From Dama dama (taxonomy: Eukaryota; Chordata; Mammalia; Artiodactyla; Cervidae), in the NCBI RefSeq assembly GCF_033118175.1, contig NC_083710.1:41013501-41077500 (forward strand): a stretch of DNA of 64,000 nucleotides. The letters run 5' to 3'. The position numbers were made by a program, and so were the translations under genes. The notes below the pieces were generated by a model, which searched no databases, was not told the origin of the DNA, and was given only the letters and a program-made list of their open reading frames with translations. Positions 11,818-22,342 of this stretch are shown here, one piece after another. The first letter of the stretch is position 1, and every line of letters starts with the position of its first letter.

Positions 11818-12149
11818 GCATATGTAAATATAAAAATGTATCTGTAAAATGTAAATATTGCATATGTAAAAATGCAAATATTTTCATTATGCATATGTCT
11901 ATATACATATATGTATATCTATGATGAGTGCATTCAAAAGTATTGTGCTGAGTATTGTGTTATTTTCATCTTATAGAATAAAAGAAATGGACTAGTATAA
12001 AACACAGAAGAGTTTATTTCAGTCTTCTTTCTCTTTTCCACTCTATTTCAGATTAGATTGTTCAAATAAACAAAAAAATTGTCATGCTGCTTTCTGAGGG
12101 CTCTAAACACAATCTTCTAAAACATATATGATGACACCCCATTGCATAA
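11818..12149. other. Anonymous AT-rich DNA with small degenerate repeats
   Basis: 'catatgtaaa' and 'ttatgcatatg' recur at about 11813-11905. No gene. Confidence 0.4.
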
Positions 12150-12258
12150 CAGTTTTTTTCGGGATTATTGAGATACAATTTTTTTTCCATTTTCACTGAC
12201 ATGTCAATCAGCATATGAAATTGTGTACTTTTAAAATGTACAAGATGCTGATTTGATT
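12150..12258 (-). mobile_element. Old L1 3' end fragment
   Basis: 'gggattattgagatacaatt' and 'tgtacaagatgctgatttga' in plus orientation resemble the reverse complement of older L1 (L1M-type) 3' ends. It is cut by the BovB starting at 12259. Confidence 0.45.
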
Positions 12259-13910
12259 TATGCTCAGTTCAGTTGCTCATTTGTGTCTGACTCTTTGTGA
12301 TCCTGTGGACTGTAGCACACCAAGATTCCAGAACTCTCAAGAGTCTTCTCCAACACCACAGTTCAAAAGCATCAACTCTTTGGTACTCAGCTTTCTTTAT
12401 GGTTCAGCTCTCACATTTACACATGACTGCTGGAAAACCATAGCTTTGATGAGATGAATTTCTGTTGGCAAAGTAATGTCTCTGCTTTTTAATATGCTGC
12501 CTAGATTGTTCACAACTTTTACTCCAAGGAACCTTTTAACTTCATGGCTGCAGTCACCGTCTGCAGTGATTTTGGAGCTCAAGAAAAGAAACTGTGTCAC
12601 TGTTTCCATTGTTTCCCCATCTATTGGCCATGAAGTGATGAAACAGGATGCCATGATCCTTGTTTTTATGAGTGTTGTATTTTAAACCACTTTTCATTCT
12701 CCTCTTTCACTTTCATCATGGGGCTCTTTAGTTTCTCTTCACTTCCTGCCATAAGGGTGGTATCGTCTGCATATCTGAGGTTATTGATATTTCTCCCAGC
12801 AATCTTTGATTCCAGCTTGTGCTTCATCCAGTCACATTTCACATGATGTACTTTGCATATAAGTTAAATAAACAGGCTAACAATATACAGCCTTGACTTG
12901 CTCCTTTTCCAGTTTGGAACCAGCCCACTGTTCTATCTGGTTCTAACTGTTGCTTCTTGATCTGCAAACAGATTTGTCAGGAGGCAGGTAAGATGGTCTG
13001 GTATTCCCATCTCTTTAAGAATTTTCCACAGTTTGTTGTCATCCACATGGTCAAAGGGTTTCACATCATCAATGAAGCAGAAGTAGATGTCTTTTTCTGG
13101 AATTCCCTTACTTTTTCTATGAGCCAGCAAATGTTGGCAATCTGACCTCTGGTTCCTCTGCCTTTTCTAAATCCAGCTTGAACATCTGGAAGTTCTTGGT
13201 TCATATACTGTGGAAGCATTGCTTAGAGAATTTTGAGCATTTCTTTGCTAGTCTGTGAGATGAGTGCAATTGTGCAGTTGTTTTTAACATTCTTTGGCAT
13301 TGCCTTTCTTTGGAATTAGAATGAAAACTGACCTTTCCAGTGCTGTAGCCACTGGTGAGTTTTGCAAATTTGCTGGCATACTGAGTGCAGCAATTTCATA
13401 GCATCATCTTTTAATATTTGAAATAGCTCAACTGGAATTCCATCACCTCCATTAGCTTTGTTCCTGGTGATGCTTCCTAAGGACCACTTGACTTTGCACT
13501 CCAGGATGTCTGGCTCTAAGCAAGTGATCACACTATCATGGTTATCTGGATCATTAAGATCTTTTTCATATATTTCTCTGTGTATTCTTGCCACCTTTTA
13601 ATATCTTCTGCTTCTGTTAGGTCCATACTATTTCTGCCGTTTATTGTGCCCATCTTTGCTTGAAAATTTCCTTTGATATCTCTATTTATCTTGAAGAGCT
13701 TTCTAGTCTTTCCCATTCTATTGTTTTCCTCTATTTCTTTGCATTGATTTGATCACTGAGGAAAGCTTTCTTATCTCTCCTTGCTATTCTTTGAAACCCT
13801 GCTTTCAGATGGTTATTATCTTTCTCTTTCTCCTTTGCCTTTCACTTCTCTTCATTTCTCAGATATTTGTAAGGTCTCTCGCACAACCATTTTGCCTTTT
13901 TTCATCTCTT
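12259..13910 (-). mobile_element. BovB LINE, minus strand, internally deleted
   Basis: Starts with the BovB 3' end ('gctcagttcagttgctcatt'), then jumps near 12326 from the 3'-terminal segment to 'agaactctcaagagtcttct'. This removes roughly 250 bp of the usual 3' region. It continues through the reverse transcriptase and linker and ends near 'gcacaaccattttgcc' with the endonuclease missing. Frames are interrupted throughout; the longest remnants are 13594-13316 and 12654-12397. Confidence 0.93.
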
Positions 13911-14097
13911 TCTTGTATATTATTATATGGTCACTACATGATTATGATTTCTTTTTTGTGTGAAAATACTTAAAATCTCTCTTATTAACTTTCAAATATA
14001 CAATGCAGTATTATGACATTAATCATGATGCTTTTCATTAGATTTCCAGAACTTTTTTAGCTTCTAATTGGAAAATTACTTTTTGATTAAAACCTTC

Positions 14098-14240
14098 TAC
14101 CATAGGATCCAGCAACCTCAGTTTTGGATGTGTATTCACAGGAAAAGAAGACCGGACCTCAAAGAGATACCTTCACACTCATGTTTATTGAAGCACTACT
14201 TACAGTAGCCAAGGCATGGAAACAACCTATGTTCATTAAC
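14098..14240 (+). mobile_element. L1 ORF2 C-terminal fragment
   Basis: Contains 'ggatccagcaacctcagttt', 'tcacactcatgtttattgaa' and 'catggaaacaacctatgttc'. These correspond to the end of L1 ORF2 that encodes 'TCTPMFI.ALF.IA.TWKQP'. Only about 140 bp is retained. Confidence 0.65.
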
Positions 14241-15018
14241 CATTTTTAATTACTACTTTTTGATCAGATAATATAGCTTGAAGTTTCTAGACCATAGTAT
14301 CTGATGTAGAATATTTCATATGCACTAAACATTAAAACAAAAGTTACACTATGAAATAGAAGAAAGGTTTTGATGGAAATATGATAAATGGAAAGAATAC
14401 CAAACACACATACATGTGCACACACACATGAAGTCACTGCTTGCTTACAATATGTGTGGTTTTATCTCTGGATCTTTTGATATTTGTGTCCTTTCCATTG
14501 ATACACTGATAATCAGAGAAATTGAGTTGTTTCCTTACTTTCTGTCTTAGGAGCTACAGACAATAATATAAAACCAGAAGACTGAGACAGGAACATGCTC
14601 ACATGCTCCAAGGACACGATGAAAGACAATGATCTTAGTGAGCAAGCAGATTATGGTGGAGGGTGAAGTTTGAAATGTTGCTGATGTCAGATTGTGAAGG
14701 ACAAAGATTATGATAAGGAGTTGGGATCTGAACTTGACTCAAGGGTATAGATCATAGCAGGAGTTTAATAAGATTATATTTACTTTTTTTTTTTTTTTTT
14801 TTAAAGATCAGTCTGCTTCAAGTATGATGAGGGCTTAGCAGGGGACAAGAATTAAGATTGTAAGAATCGTTAGTAGGTAGGTTTACTTGTGTAGGTGTAA
14901 GAAAATGATTTGGGTGTGGTTTCTTGAAACAGAGATGGCAAAATTTACTCACACTTGGGATATATTTTACTTGCATTTGGCACATACTTGCAGTACTACA
15001 CAGTCATTTTTGTCCTAG
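14241..15018. other. Anonymous DNA upstream of the ARF1 retrocopy
   Basis: No gene. A T-run lies at about 14786-14804, and short 'cacaca' patches near 14405-14430. The last bases before the retrocopy ('tttttgtcctag', ending 15018) look like a 3' splice acceptor. I see no CpG-rich promoter here. Confidence 0.4.
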
Positions 15019-15030
15019 GAAAAACATTTG
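15019..15030 (+). repeat. Left target-site duplication of the ARF1 retrocopy
   Basis: 'gaaaaacatttg', identical to 16845-16856. Its A-rich start is compatible with cleavage by the L1 endonuclease, although the first bases are not the canonical TT/AAAA. Confidence 0.9.
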
Positions 15031-15122
15031 GGGGAGCGAAACCAACGCCTGCCTCCGAGCAGCATCTGCGCCGCGGCCTCCGAGGGTTTCTCTGGCCAGT
15101 GTTGCTCCCACCGGTCTGCAGC

Positions 15123-15668
15123 ATGGGGAATATCTTTGCAAACCTCTTCAAGGGCCTTTTTGGCAAAAAAGAAATGCGCATTCTCATGGTGGGCCTAGAT
15201 GCTGCAGGAAAGACCACCATCCTGTACAAACTGAAGCTGGGTGAAATTGTGACCACCATTCCCACTATCGGCTTCAACGTGGAGACCGTGGAGTACAAGA
15301 ACATCAGCTTCACTGTGTGGGACGTGGGCGGCCAGGACAAGATCCGGCCTCTGTGGCGCCACTACTTTCAAAACACACAAGGTCTCATCTTTGTGGTTGA
15401 CAGCAATGACAGAGAGCGTGTGAATGAGGCCCGCGAGGAGCTCATGAGGATGTTGGCAGAAGACGAGCTCAGGGACGCCGTTCTGCTCGTGTTTGCCAAC
15501 AAACAGGACCTCCCCAATGCCATGAAAGCGGCCGAGATCACGGACAAACTGGGCCTGCACTCTCTGCGCCACAGGAACTGGTACATTCAGGCCACCTGTG
15601 CCACCAGCGGGGACGGGCTTTACGAGGGACTGGACTGGCTGTCCAATCAGCTCCGGAGCCAGAAATGA
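15123..15668 (+). CDS. ARF1: ADP-ribosylation factor 1-like small GTPase, intact retrocopy frame
   Basis: ARF1 is a Golgi small GTPase that, when GTP-bound, recruits COPI coat and adaptor proteins to membranes and activates phospholipase D. The frame gives 181 residues, the normal ARF1 length. Visible features in order: Met-Gly at the start (Gly2 is the myristoylation site), the amphipathic N-terminal helix with 'NIFANLFKGLF' (residues 3-13), P-loop GLDAAGKT (24-31), switch I with Thr48, switch II WDVGGQ (66-71, Gln71 present), NKQD for guanine recognition (126-129) and the CAT motif (159-161). The ATG has a strong Kozak context (A at -3, G at +4). Compared with my memory of mammalian ARF1, only N135K (15525-15527) and N179S (15657-15659) differ. 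No stop separates it from an in-frame ATG at 14955, which would add 56 residues and bury Gly2. Identity is certain; function is not shown. Confidence 0.93.
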   Translation: MGNIFANLFKGLFGKKEMRILMVGLDAAGKTTILYKLKLGEIVTTIPTIGFNVETVEYKNISFTVWDVGGQDKIRPLWRHYFQNTQGLIFVVDSNDRERVNEAREELMRMLAEDELRDAVLLVFANKQDLPNAMKAAEITDKLGLHSLRHRNWYIQATCATSGDGLYEGLDWLSNQLRSQK

Positions 15669-16805
15669 GCTGCAGTCCTCTCTCCTCCCCCTCACTCCCT
15701 CCTCCCACCCTCGCTTTACTCTCCTGTGGCAAACGTGCCCCTGTGGTGTGAGTGCCAGAAGCTGTCTCCACGGTCGGTCACAGTGTGCTTCACCATGCTG
15801 TAAATGTGCAGACGCAGCCTGCAGCTGGGTTTTTATTTAATGTAAATAGTTTTTGTTTCCAATGAGGCAGTTTCTGGTACTCCTATGCAATATTACTCAG
15901 CTTTTTTTATTGTAAAAAGAAAATCAACCCACTGTTTAGTACTGAGAAGGGATTTTAGGCACACGGGTCATCCAGGAGTTGTGTGTCAGACGAGCCCAAT
16001 ACTCCTCCTCTGGGCTTTAGATCTGTGTTGAGATCCATTTTGGTGGTTGGTTTTTAACCCAAACTCAGTGCATTTTTTAAAATAGTTACAAATACAAAAT
16101 AAGGAGAACACTTGAACACACAGAAGGGAGAAATGTGCCTAATGTAGGTTCTGCGGTAACGGCCTGAGTCCAGTCCACCGGTGGTCTGTTTCCCGTTGGG
16201 AACATGAAACGGGGCAGAACCAGCCATGATATCCATTCTGCATGGTCACAATAGGGTCCCTGTGATTTGCTCTGTCTCGGGTCATCCCACACCCCATAGC
16301 GTTTGTGCTTGTATTTGTGCATACATGGCCGCCCAGGAGATGGGGTGGAGGCTGCAGCCGCCGTTCTCAGACCCCTTGGAAGAACCCCGGCCTTTTCTCG
16401 GGTCAGCATGGGCACTTTGGTTGGAACGCCCTGGCTGGAGCGGGAGTCCTGCAGTCCCCTTGCTTGCCTGCTCCGGGCTCTCTGGGGTCTCACCAGCAGG
16501 AGTGCGGGTGGTCATCCTTGAGCCCCACCCCTCAGAGCCCCTGTCTACATGTGCTTTCACTCCTCAGCCTGCAAGGGTCAGATTTGCCATTGAAAATGAT
16601 AACCTCTACTTTTTTCTTTTGTATTTTGATAAACACTGAAGAAGCTGGAGCTGTTAAACTTTATCTTGGGGAAAACCTCAGAACTGGTTTATTTGGTGTC
16701 GTGGAACCTCTTACTGCTTTCAATACACAATTAGTAATCAACTGTTTTGTATACTTGTTTTCAGTTTTCATTTTGACAAACAAGCACTGTAATTACAGCT
16801 ATTAG

Positions 16806-16811
16806 AATAAA
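16806..16811 (+). promoter_or_regulatory. Polyadenylation signal of the ARF1 retrocopy
   Basis: AATAAA, 15 bp before the A tail that starts at 16826. It was inherited from the parental mRNA and could still work. Confidence 0.85.
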
Positions 16812-16844
16812 ATCTCTTAACTATTAAAAAAAAAAAAGAAAAAA

Positions 16845-16856
16845 GAAAAACATTTG
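16845..16856 (+). repeat. Right target-site duplication of the ARF1 retrocopy
   Basis: 'gaaaaacatttg', identical to 15019-15030, directly after the A-rich tail. A second A-run (about 16859-16877) follows and probably belongs to the original target DNA. Confidence 0.9.
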
Positions 16857-17751
16857 ACAAAAAAAAAAAAAAAAAAACAGAAAGAAGGAAATATAAACCA
16901 ATTTCATATTTTCCTAGATATAGGTCTAGGCTTAAGTCAAACTTAAAATGTGTAAAGCATATATCTTTCCTTGTTATATTCTTACATATTATCTTTTCAT
17001 ATAATTGATTCCGCAGAGTCCCAGCCATACATTGTTCTCATGTTATCTTAATTTCTTATTTATGACATTAAAAAGAAAAGAAAAGAAAAGAAAAATTGCC
17101 AGGACCCCAGTTTGTTTTCTTTATGTAATTTCTGAAAACATTTGTTACTCTGGGCAGGAAAATAAATTATTAAGTAAATGGATGGGATGGAAATATATTT
17201 TATTATTTTTTTTTTTGCAATTTCTGAAGGATTGACAGATCAGTTCTCTTACAAGGAACATTTTTGTTTCATTCATTATTACAAAAGAACCCTAAACTCA
17301 AACAGAAGAGCAAGATATAAACCAGCTAAAACCTCATAAATGAGACCTAGTGGAGTAAACAAGATAGTTTATTGCTGATGAAGCCAAATTCAATTTCTGT
17401 AACCCAACACCAAAGTAAATATCTGACATGAGGTTTGGCATAAGTAGAAAATGACAATTATATTGTTTTTCAAGACAAAGTAGGTTACAGTGGGCTAATT
17501 CCTTCAAAACTAAGTGTCCCATCCTGGAAGGAGTAGTGAGAACTCTTACAGTAATGGTTTAAAGAGAAGGGCATGATCAAATTATGGACATTCTTCTGAT
17601 TGGTTGATGGTGAGGTAACTGAGAGTTAGCATCATCAACCTTCTGGTTCCAACCTGTCTTATGTCTACATACCTGTGCACAGCATACACTTAACTTCTGC
17701 GACCTGGGTTTCAGTAACTGCAAAAGGGCTCAGGATTTTATGTATACCCTT
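16857..17751. other. Anonymous AT-rich DNA
   Basis: No gene. It contains an A-run at 16859-16877 and an (AAAAG)n tract at about 17071-17095. The rest is not recognised. Confidence 0.4.
17071..17095. repeat. (AAAAG)n microsatellite
   Basis: Five AAAAG units in a row. Confidence 0.95.
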
Positions 17752-18040
17752 TGAAAGTGAAAGTGAAGCTCACTCAGTCATGTCTGACTCTGTGACTTCA
17801 TGGATTATACAGTCCATGGAATTCTCCAGGCCAGAATACTGGAGTGAGTAGCCTTTCCCATCTCCAGTGGATCTTCTCAATCCAGGGATCAAATCCAGGT
17901 CTCCCACATTGCAGGCAGATTCTTTACCAGCTGAGCCACAGGGGAAGCCCAGGTATACTGGAGTGGGTAGCCTATCCCTTCTCCAGAGGATCTTCTCAAC
18001 CCAGGAATCAAAGGGTCAATATGCAGGGTCTCCTGCATAT
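17752..18040 (-). mobile_element. Bov-tA SINE with duplicated head region
   Basis: In plus orientation a full minus-strand Bov-tA (17752-17950) runs from 'gaagctcactcagtcatgtc' to 'ccagctgagccacaggggaa'. A second partial copy of the B-box-containing part follows (17951-18040, 'aggtatactggagtgggtag', 'caacccaggaatcaa'). This head-duplicated composite may be two insertions or a dimeric subfamily. Confidence 0.88.
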
Positions 18041-18054
18041 CCATTGAGAGGTAT

Positions 18055-20822
18055 AGAAAAAGACCCAGTTTCCCCCACAGTCAGTCTCTCCCAACAGGAA
18101 ACTTCCATAGGCCTCTTATCCTTATTCTTCAAAGGGTAGACAAAATGAAAACAACAATCACAGAAAACAAATCAAACTGATCACATGGACCACAGCCTTG
18201 TCTAACTCAATGAAACTATGAGCCATGCCATATAGGGCCACCAAAGACAGATGGGTCATGGTGAAGATTTCTGATAAAACGTGGTCCACTGGAGAAGTGA
18301 ATGGCAAAACACTTCAGCATTCTTGCCTTGAGAACCCCGTGAACTGTATGAAAAGGCAAACAGATATGACACTGAAAAATGAACTCCCCAGGTAGGTAGG
18401 TGCCCAATATCCCACTGGAGATCAGAGATCTTTCTGGTTAGAAAGAATGAAGAGATGGAGCCAAAGTGAAAAGAATGCCAGGTTGTGGATGTGACCAGTG
18501 ATGGTAGTATAGGAAAGTGGAATGTTAGGTCCTTGAAGTAAGGTAAACTGGAAGTGGTCAAACAGGAGATGACAAGAGTGAACATCAATATTTTAAGGAT
18601 GAGTGAACTAAAATGGACAAGAATGGACAAATAAAATTCAGATTAACATGGTATCTACTATTGTGGGCAAGATTTCCTTAGAAGAAATGGAGTAGCCCTC
18701 AGAGTCAACAAAAAGAGTCTGAAATGCAGCACTTGGGTGCAATCTCAAAAACAACAGCATGATCTCTGTTCCTTTCCAAGGTAAACCATTCAATATCACA
18801 GTAGTCCAAGTCTATGCCCAACCAGTAATGCTGAAGAAGCTGAAGTTGAATGGTTCTATGAAGACCTACAAGATCTTCTAGAGCTAACACCCAAAAAAGA
18901 TGTCCTTTTCATCACAGAGGACTGAAACACAAAACAGGAAGTCAAGAGATACCTGGAGCAATAGGCAAATTTAGCCTTGGAGTACAAAATGAAGCAGTGA
19001 AAAGGCTAACAGAGTTTTTCCAAGATAACTTACTGGTCATAGCAACACCTTCTTCCAACAACACAAGAGAAGATTGTACACATGGTCATCACCAGATGTT
19101 CAATATCAGTTGTATGCTTTGCAGCCAAAGATTGAGAAGCTCTATAGAGTCAGCAAAAATAAGACTGGCAACTGATTGTGGCTCAGATCATGAACTCATT
19201 ATTGCATTAATTCAGACTTAAATTGAAGAAAGTAGGGAAAACCACTAGACCATTCAGGTATGACCTAAATCAAATCCCTTACAATTATACAGTGGAAATG
19301 ACAAATACATTCGAGGGATTAGAACTGATAGACAGAGTGCCTGAACAAATATAGACAGAGGTTTGTGACATTGTACAGGAGGCAATGCTCAAGATCATTT
19401 CCCCCAAACAAAGAAGTGCAAAAAGACAAAATGGTTGTCTGAGGAGGTCTTATAAATAGCTGTGAAAAGAAGAGAAGTGAAAGGCAAAGGAGAAGAGGAA
19501 AGATATACTCATTTGAATACAGAGCTCCAAAGAATAACAAGGAGAGATAAGAAACCCTTCCTCGGAGGTCAATACAAAGAAATAGAGGAAAACAATAGAA
19601 TGAGAAATACTAGAGATCTCTTCAAGAAAATTAGAGATACCAAGGGAACATTTCATGCAAAGATGGGCTCAATAAAGGACAGACATGGTATGGACCTAAC
19701 AGAAGCAGAAGATATTAAGAAAAAGTGGCAAGAATACACAGAACTATACAAAAAGATCTTCATGACTGATACAATCACAATGGTGTGATCACTCATCTAG
19801 TGCCATGCATCCTGGAATGCGAAGTCAAGTGGGCCTTAGGAAACATCACAATGAATGAAGCTAGTGGAAGTGATAGAATTCCAGTTGAGCTATTTCAAAT
19901 CCTAAAAGATGATGTTGTGAAAGTGCTGCATTCATTATGCCATCAAATTTGGAAAACTCAGCAGTGGCCACAAGACTGGAAAGGGTCAGTTTTCATTCCA
20001 ATCCTAAACAAAGACAATGCCAAAAAATGTTCAAATTACCACACAATTGCATTCTTCTCACCTCACACACTAGCAAAGTAATACTCAAAATTCCCCAAGA
20101 CAGGCTACAAAAATTCGTGAGCTGTGAGCTTCCAGATGGTCATATGAGATTTAGAAATGGTAGAGGATTTAGAAAAAGATTTAGAAAAGGCAGTGGATTT
20201 ATAAAAGGTAGATCAAATTGCCAACATCCATTGGATGATCAAAAAAGGAAGAGAATTCCAGAAAAAAAATCTACTTCTGCTTTACTGATTACACCAAAGA
20301 CTTTTACTGTGTAGATAACAACAAACTGTGTTGTTAAAGAAATGATAAAACCAGACCACCTTACCTGCCTCCTAAGAAATCTGTACGCAGCTCAAGAAGC
20401 AACAGTTAGAACCAAACATGGAACAATAGACTGGTTCCAAATTGGGAATGGAGCATGTCAGATTGTGTATATTGTCACCCAGCTTATTTATCTTATATGC
20501 AGATATAGACTGGAAGAAGCACACGCTGTAATCAAGATTGCTGGGAGAAATAGCGATAACCTCAGGCACATAGATGACACCACAATTATGGCAGAAAGCA
20601 TAAAAGAACTAAAGAGCCTCTTGAAGAAAGTGAAAGAAGAGAGTGAAAAAGCTGGCTCAACACTCAATCAAAAAAAAAAAAAAAAAAGATCATGGCATTT
20701 GGTCCCATCACTTCATGGCAAAAAGATGGGGAAACAATGGAAATGGTGACAGACTTCATTTTTGGCGGCTCCAAAAATCACTGCAGATAGTGATTGCAGC
20801 CATGAAATTAAGAGGCACTTGC
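18055..20822 (+). mobile_element. BovB LINE, near full length, first part
   Basis: Starts with the BovB 5' leader ('gacccagtttcccccacagt', 'ataggcctcttatccttatt'). It then runs through the AP-like endonuclease, the linker (open at 19462-19788) and the reverse transcriptase to the region after YADD. That motif is damaged: 'NLRHIDDTTIMAES' at about 20560-20595 has His-Ile-Asp-Asp in its place. An A-run of about 18 at 20670-20687 replaces part of the 'LNIQKTK' coding region. The element is interrupted by an L1 3' end and resumes at 21146. Confidence 0.95.
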
Positions 20823-21145
20823 ATGACAATGGAGAAACAGACATATAGAATAGACTTATGGATATGGGGAGAGGGGAGGAGAGGGTGAGAAGTATGGAAG
20901 GAGTAACATGGAAACTTACATTACCACATGTAAAATTGATAGCCAAAAGGAATTTGCTGTATGGCTCAGGAAACTCAAACAGGGGCTCTGTATCAACCCT
21001 GATGGGTGGGATGGAGAGGGAGATGGGAGGGAGCTTCAAAAGGGAGGGGATATATGTATACCTATGGTTGATTCATGTTGAGGTTTAACAGAAAACAACA
21101 AAATTCAGTTAAGCAACTATCCTTCAATAAATAAATTTAAAAAGA
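20823..21145 (+). mobile_element. L1 3' end nested in BovB
   Basis: Typical ruminant L1 3' UTR: 'acagacatatagaatagact', 'ggaaacttacattaccacat', 'gggtgggatggagagggaga', 'gatatatgtatacctatggt', 'gattcatgttgag', and an A-rich end with 'caataaataaatttaaaaag'. It splits the plus-strand BovB at its 'catgaaattaagaggcactt' site. A degenerate ~13-bp repeat borders it ('aagaggcacttgc' / 'aaaagacatctgc'). Confidence 0.85.
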
Positions 21146-21690
21146 AAAAAGACATCTGCTCCTTGGAAGAAAAGTTGGGACCAACATAGACAGCATATTA
21201 CAAAGCAGTCATTACTTTGCTGACAAAGGACTACCTAGTCAAAGCTATGGTTTTTCCAGTAGTCAGGTATGGATGTGAAAGTTGGACTATAAAAAGAGCT
21301 GAATGCTGAAGAACTGATGCTTTTGAACTGTGGTTTTGGAGAGGACTCTTGAGGGTTCATTGGACTGCAAGGAGATCAAACTGGTCAATCATAAAGAAAA
21401 TCAGTCTGCAATATTCATTAGAAGGACTGATGCTGAAGCTGCAGCTCCAATACTTTGGCCACCTGATGTGAAGAACTGACTCATTGGAAAAGACCCTGAT
21501 GCTGGGAAAGATTGAAGGCAGGAGGAAAAGGGGATGACAGAGGATAGTTGGTTGGATAACATCACTGACTCAATAGAGATGAATCTGAGCAAACCGGGAG
21601 ATGGTGAAATACAGGGAAGACTTGAGTGTTACAGCCCATACAGTCACAAAGAGATAGACATGACTGAGCAACTGAACAATGAACAATAAC
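21146..21690 (+). mobile_element. BovB LINE, second part with 3' end
   Basis: Continues the element begun at 18055, starting at 'ctccttggaagaaaagttgg' and ending in the degenerate 'gactgagcaactgaacaatg' tail. The region after the reverse transcriptase is broken by stops. Confidence 0.93.
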
Positions 21691-22091
21691 AAGCTGTGTG
21701 ATCCTGAAGAGATAGAATTACCAAACAGTTATAAAATGTAATACTCTTATTAAAGCATAGAAAATTAATGAAAATTAACTTTCTACAGCTTAAGCTATAA
21801 GGTTAACAGTAGTTCAGTACTAGAGTGAGTAAGCAGGACTCTGTGCCTGAGAAACCTTCTGTTGTGGAAAAGGAAGCCTTGGGGCTCATGTAATGCAGAC
21901 ATATTAGAAACACGAGATCATCCAAATAAATGCATTTTGTCAGACTTCATGTAGCAAAGAATTTACTTCATGGCAAAACTGGTTCACTGAGGGAAAGAGG
22001 TGGGAGGTGAGAGGTTTAAGAAGTGAGTCACTTTGGATAAAACACATACTGCCCCCAAACAAATGCAGTAAGCAAACAATAAAAAGTTCCT
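21691..22091. other. Anonymous DNA
   Basis: No gene or repeat recognised. Confidence 0.4.
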
Positions 22092-22295
22092 TTGGTCATC
22101 TCCCACTCTTTAAGACCCTATGGACTGTAGCCTGCCAGAGTCCTCTACCAATGGGATTTCTCCAGGCAAGTGTACTCAAGTGGGTTGCCATGCCCTCCTC
22201 CAGGGGATCATCCCAATCCAGGGACCAAACCTGCATATCTTACGTCTCATCTCCTGCTTTGGCAGGTAAGTTCTTTACAGCTAGTGTCACCTGAA
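22092..22295 (-). mobile_element. Bov-tA SINE, diverged
   Basis: In plus orientation: 'ccctatggactgtagcctgc', 'gggatttctccaggcaagtg', 'caatccagggaccaaacctg', then a degraded tRNA-like head. Older than the other SINEs in the window. Confidence 0.85.
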
Positions 22296-22342
22296 GAAAA
22301 TACATTAAATCTTCCATTTTAAAAGGGAATGGTCAGTTCACT

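Larger units (their letters stand above)
15031..16844 (+). pseudogene. ARF1: ARF1 retrocopy (processed gene copy), full body
   Basis: A complete, intronless copy of an ARF1 messenger RNA. It has about 92 bp of GC-rich 5' UTR, an intact 181-codon frame (15123-15668) and roughly 1.15 kb of 3' UTR. The AATAAA signal (16806-16811) is followed 15 bp later by an A-rich tail (from 16826). The whole is bounded by the perfect 12-bp duplication 15019-15030 / 16845-16856. The parental gene has several coding introns, all missing here. Together these marks show L1-mediated retroposition. The block is strikingly GC-rich against AT-rich flanks. The feature type reflects its origin: the frame itself is not broken. 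Whether it is transcribed cannot be told from sequence, and no promoter came with it beyond any 5' UTR elements. Confidence 0.95.

Noticed and set aside
15195..15695. 166-codon open frame antisense to ARF1
   Set aside because: Shadow of the conserved, GC-rich ARF1 frame on the opposite strand. No independent features.
16226..16805. Open frames of 137 and 166 codons downstream of ARF1
   Set aside because: They lie in the GC-rich ARF1 3' UTR and match no domain. Long chance frames are expected there.
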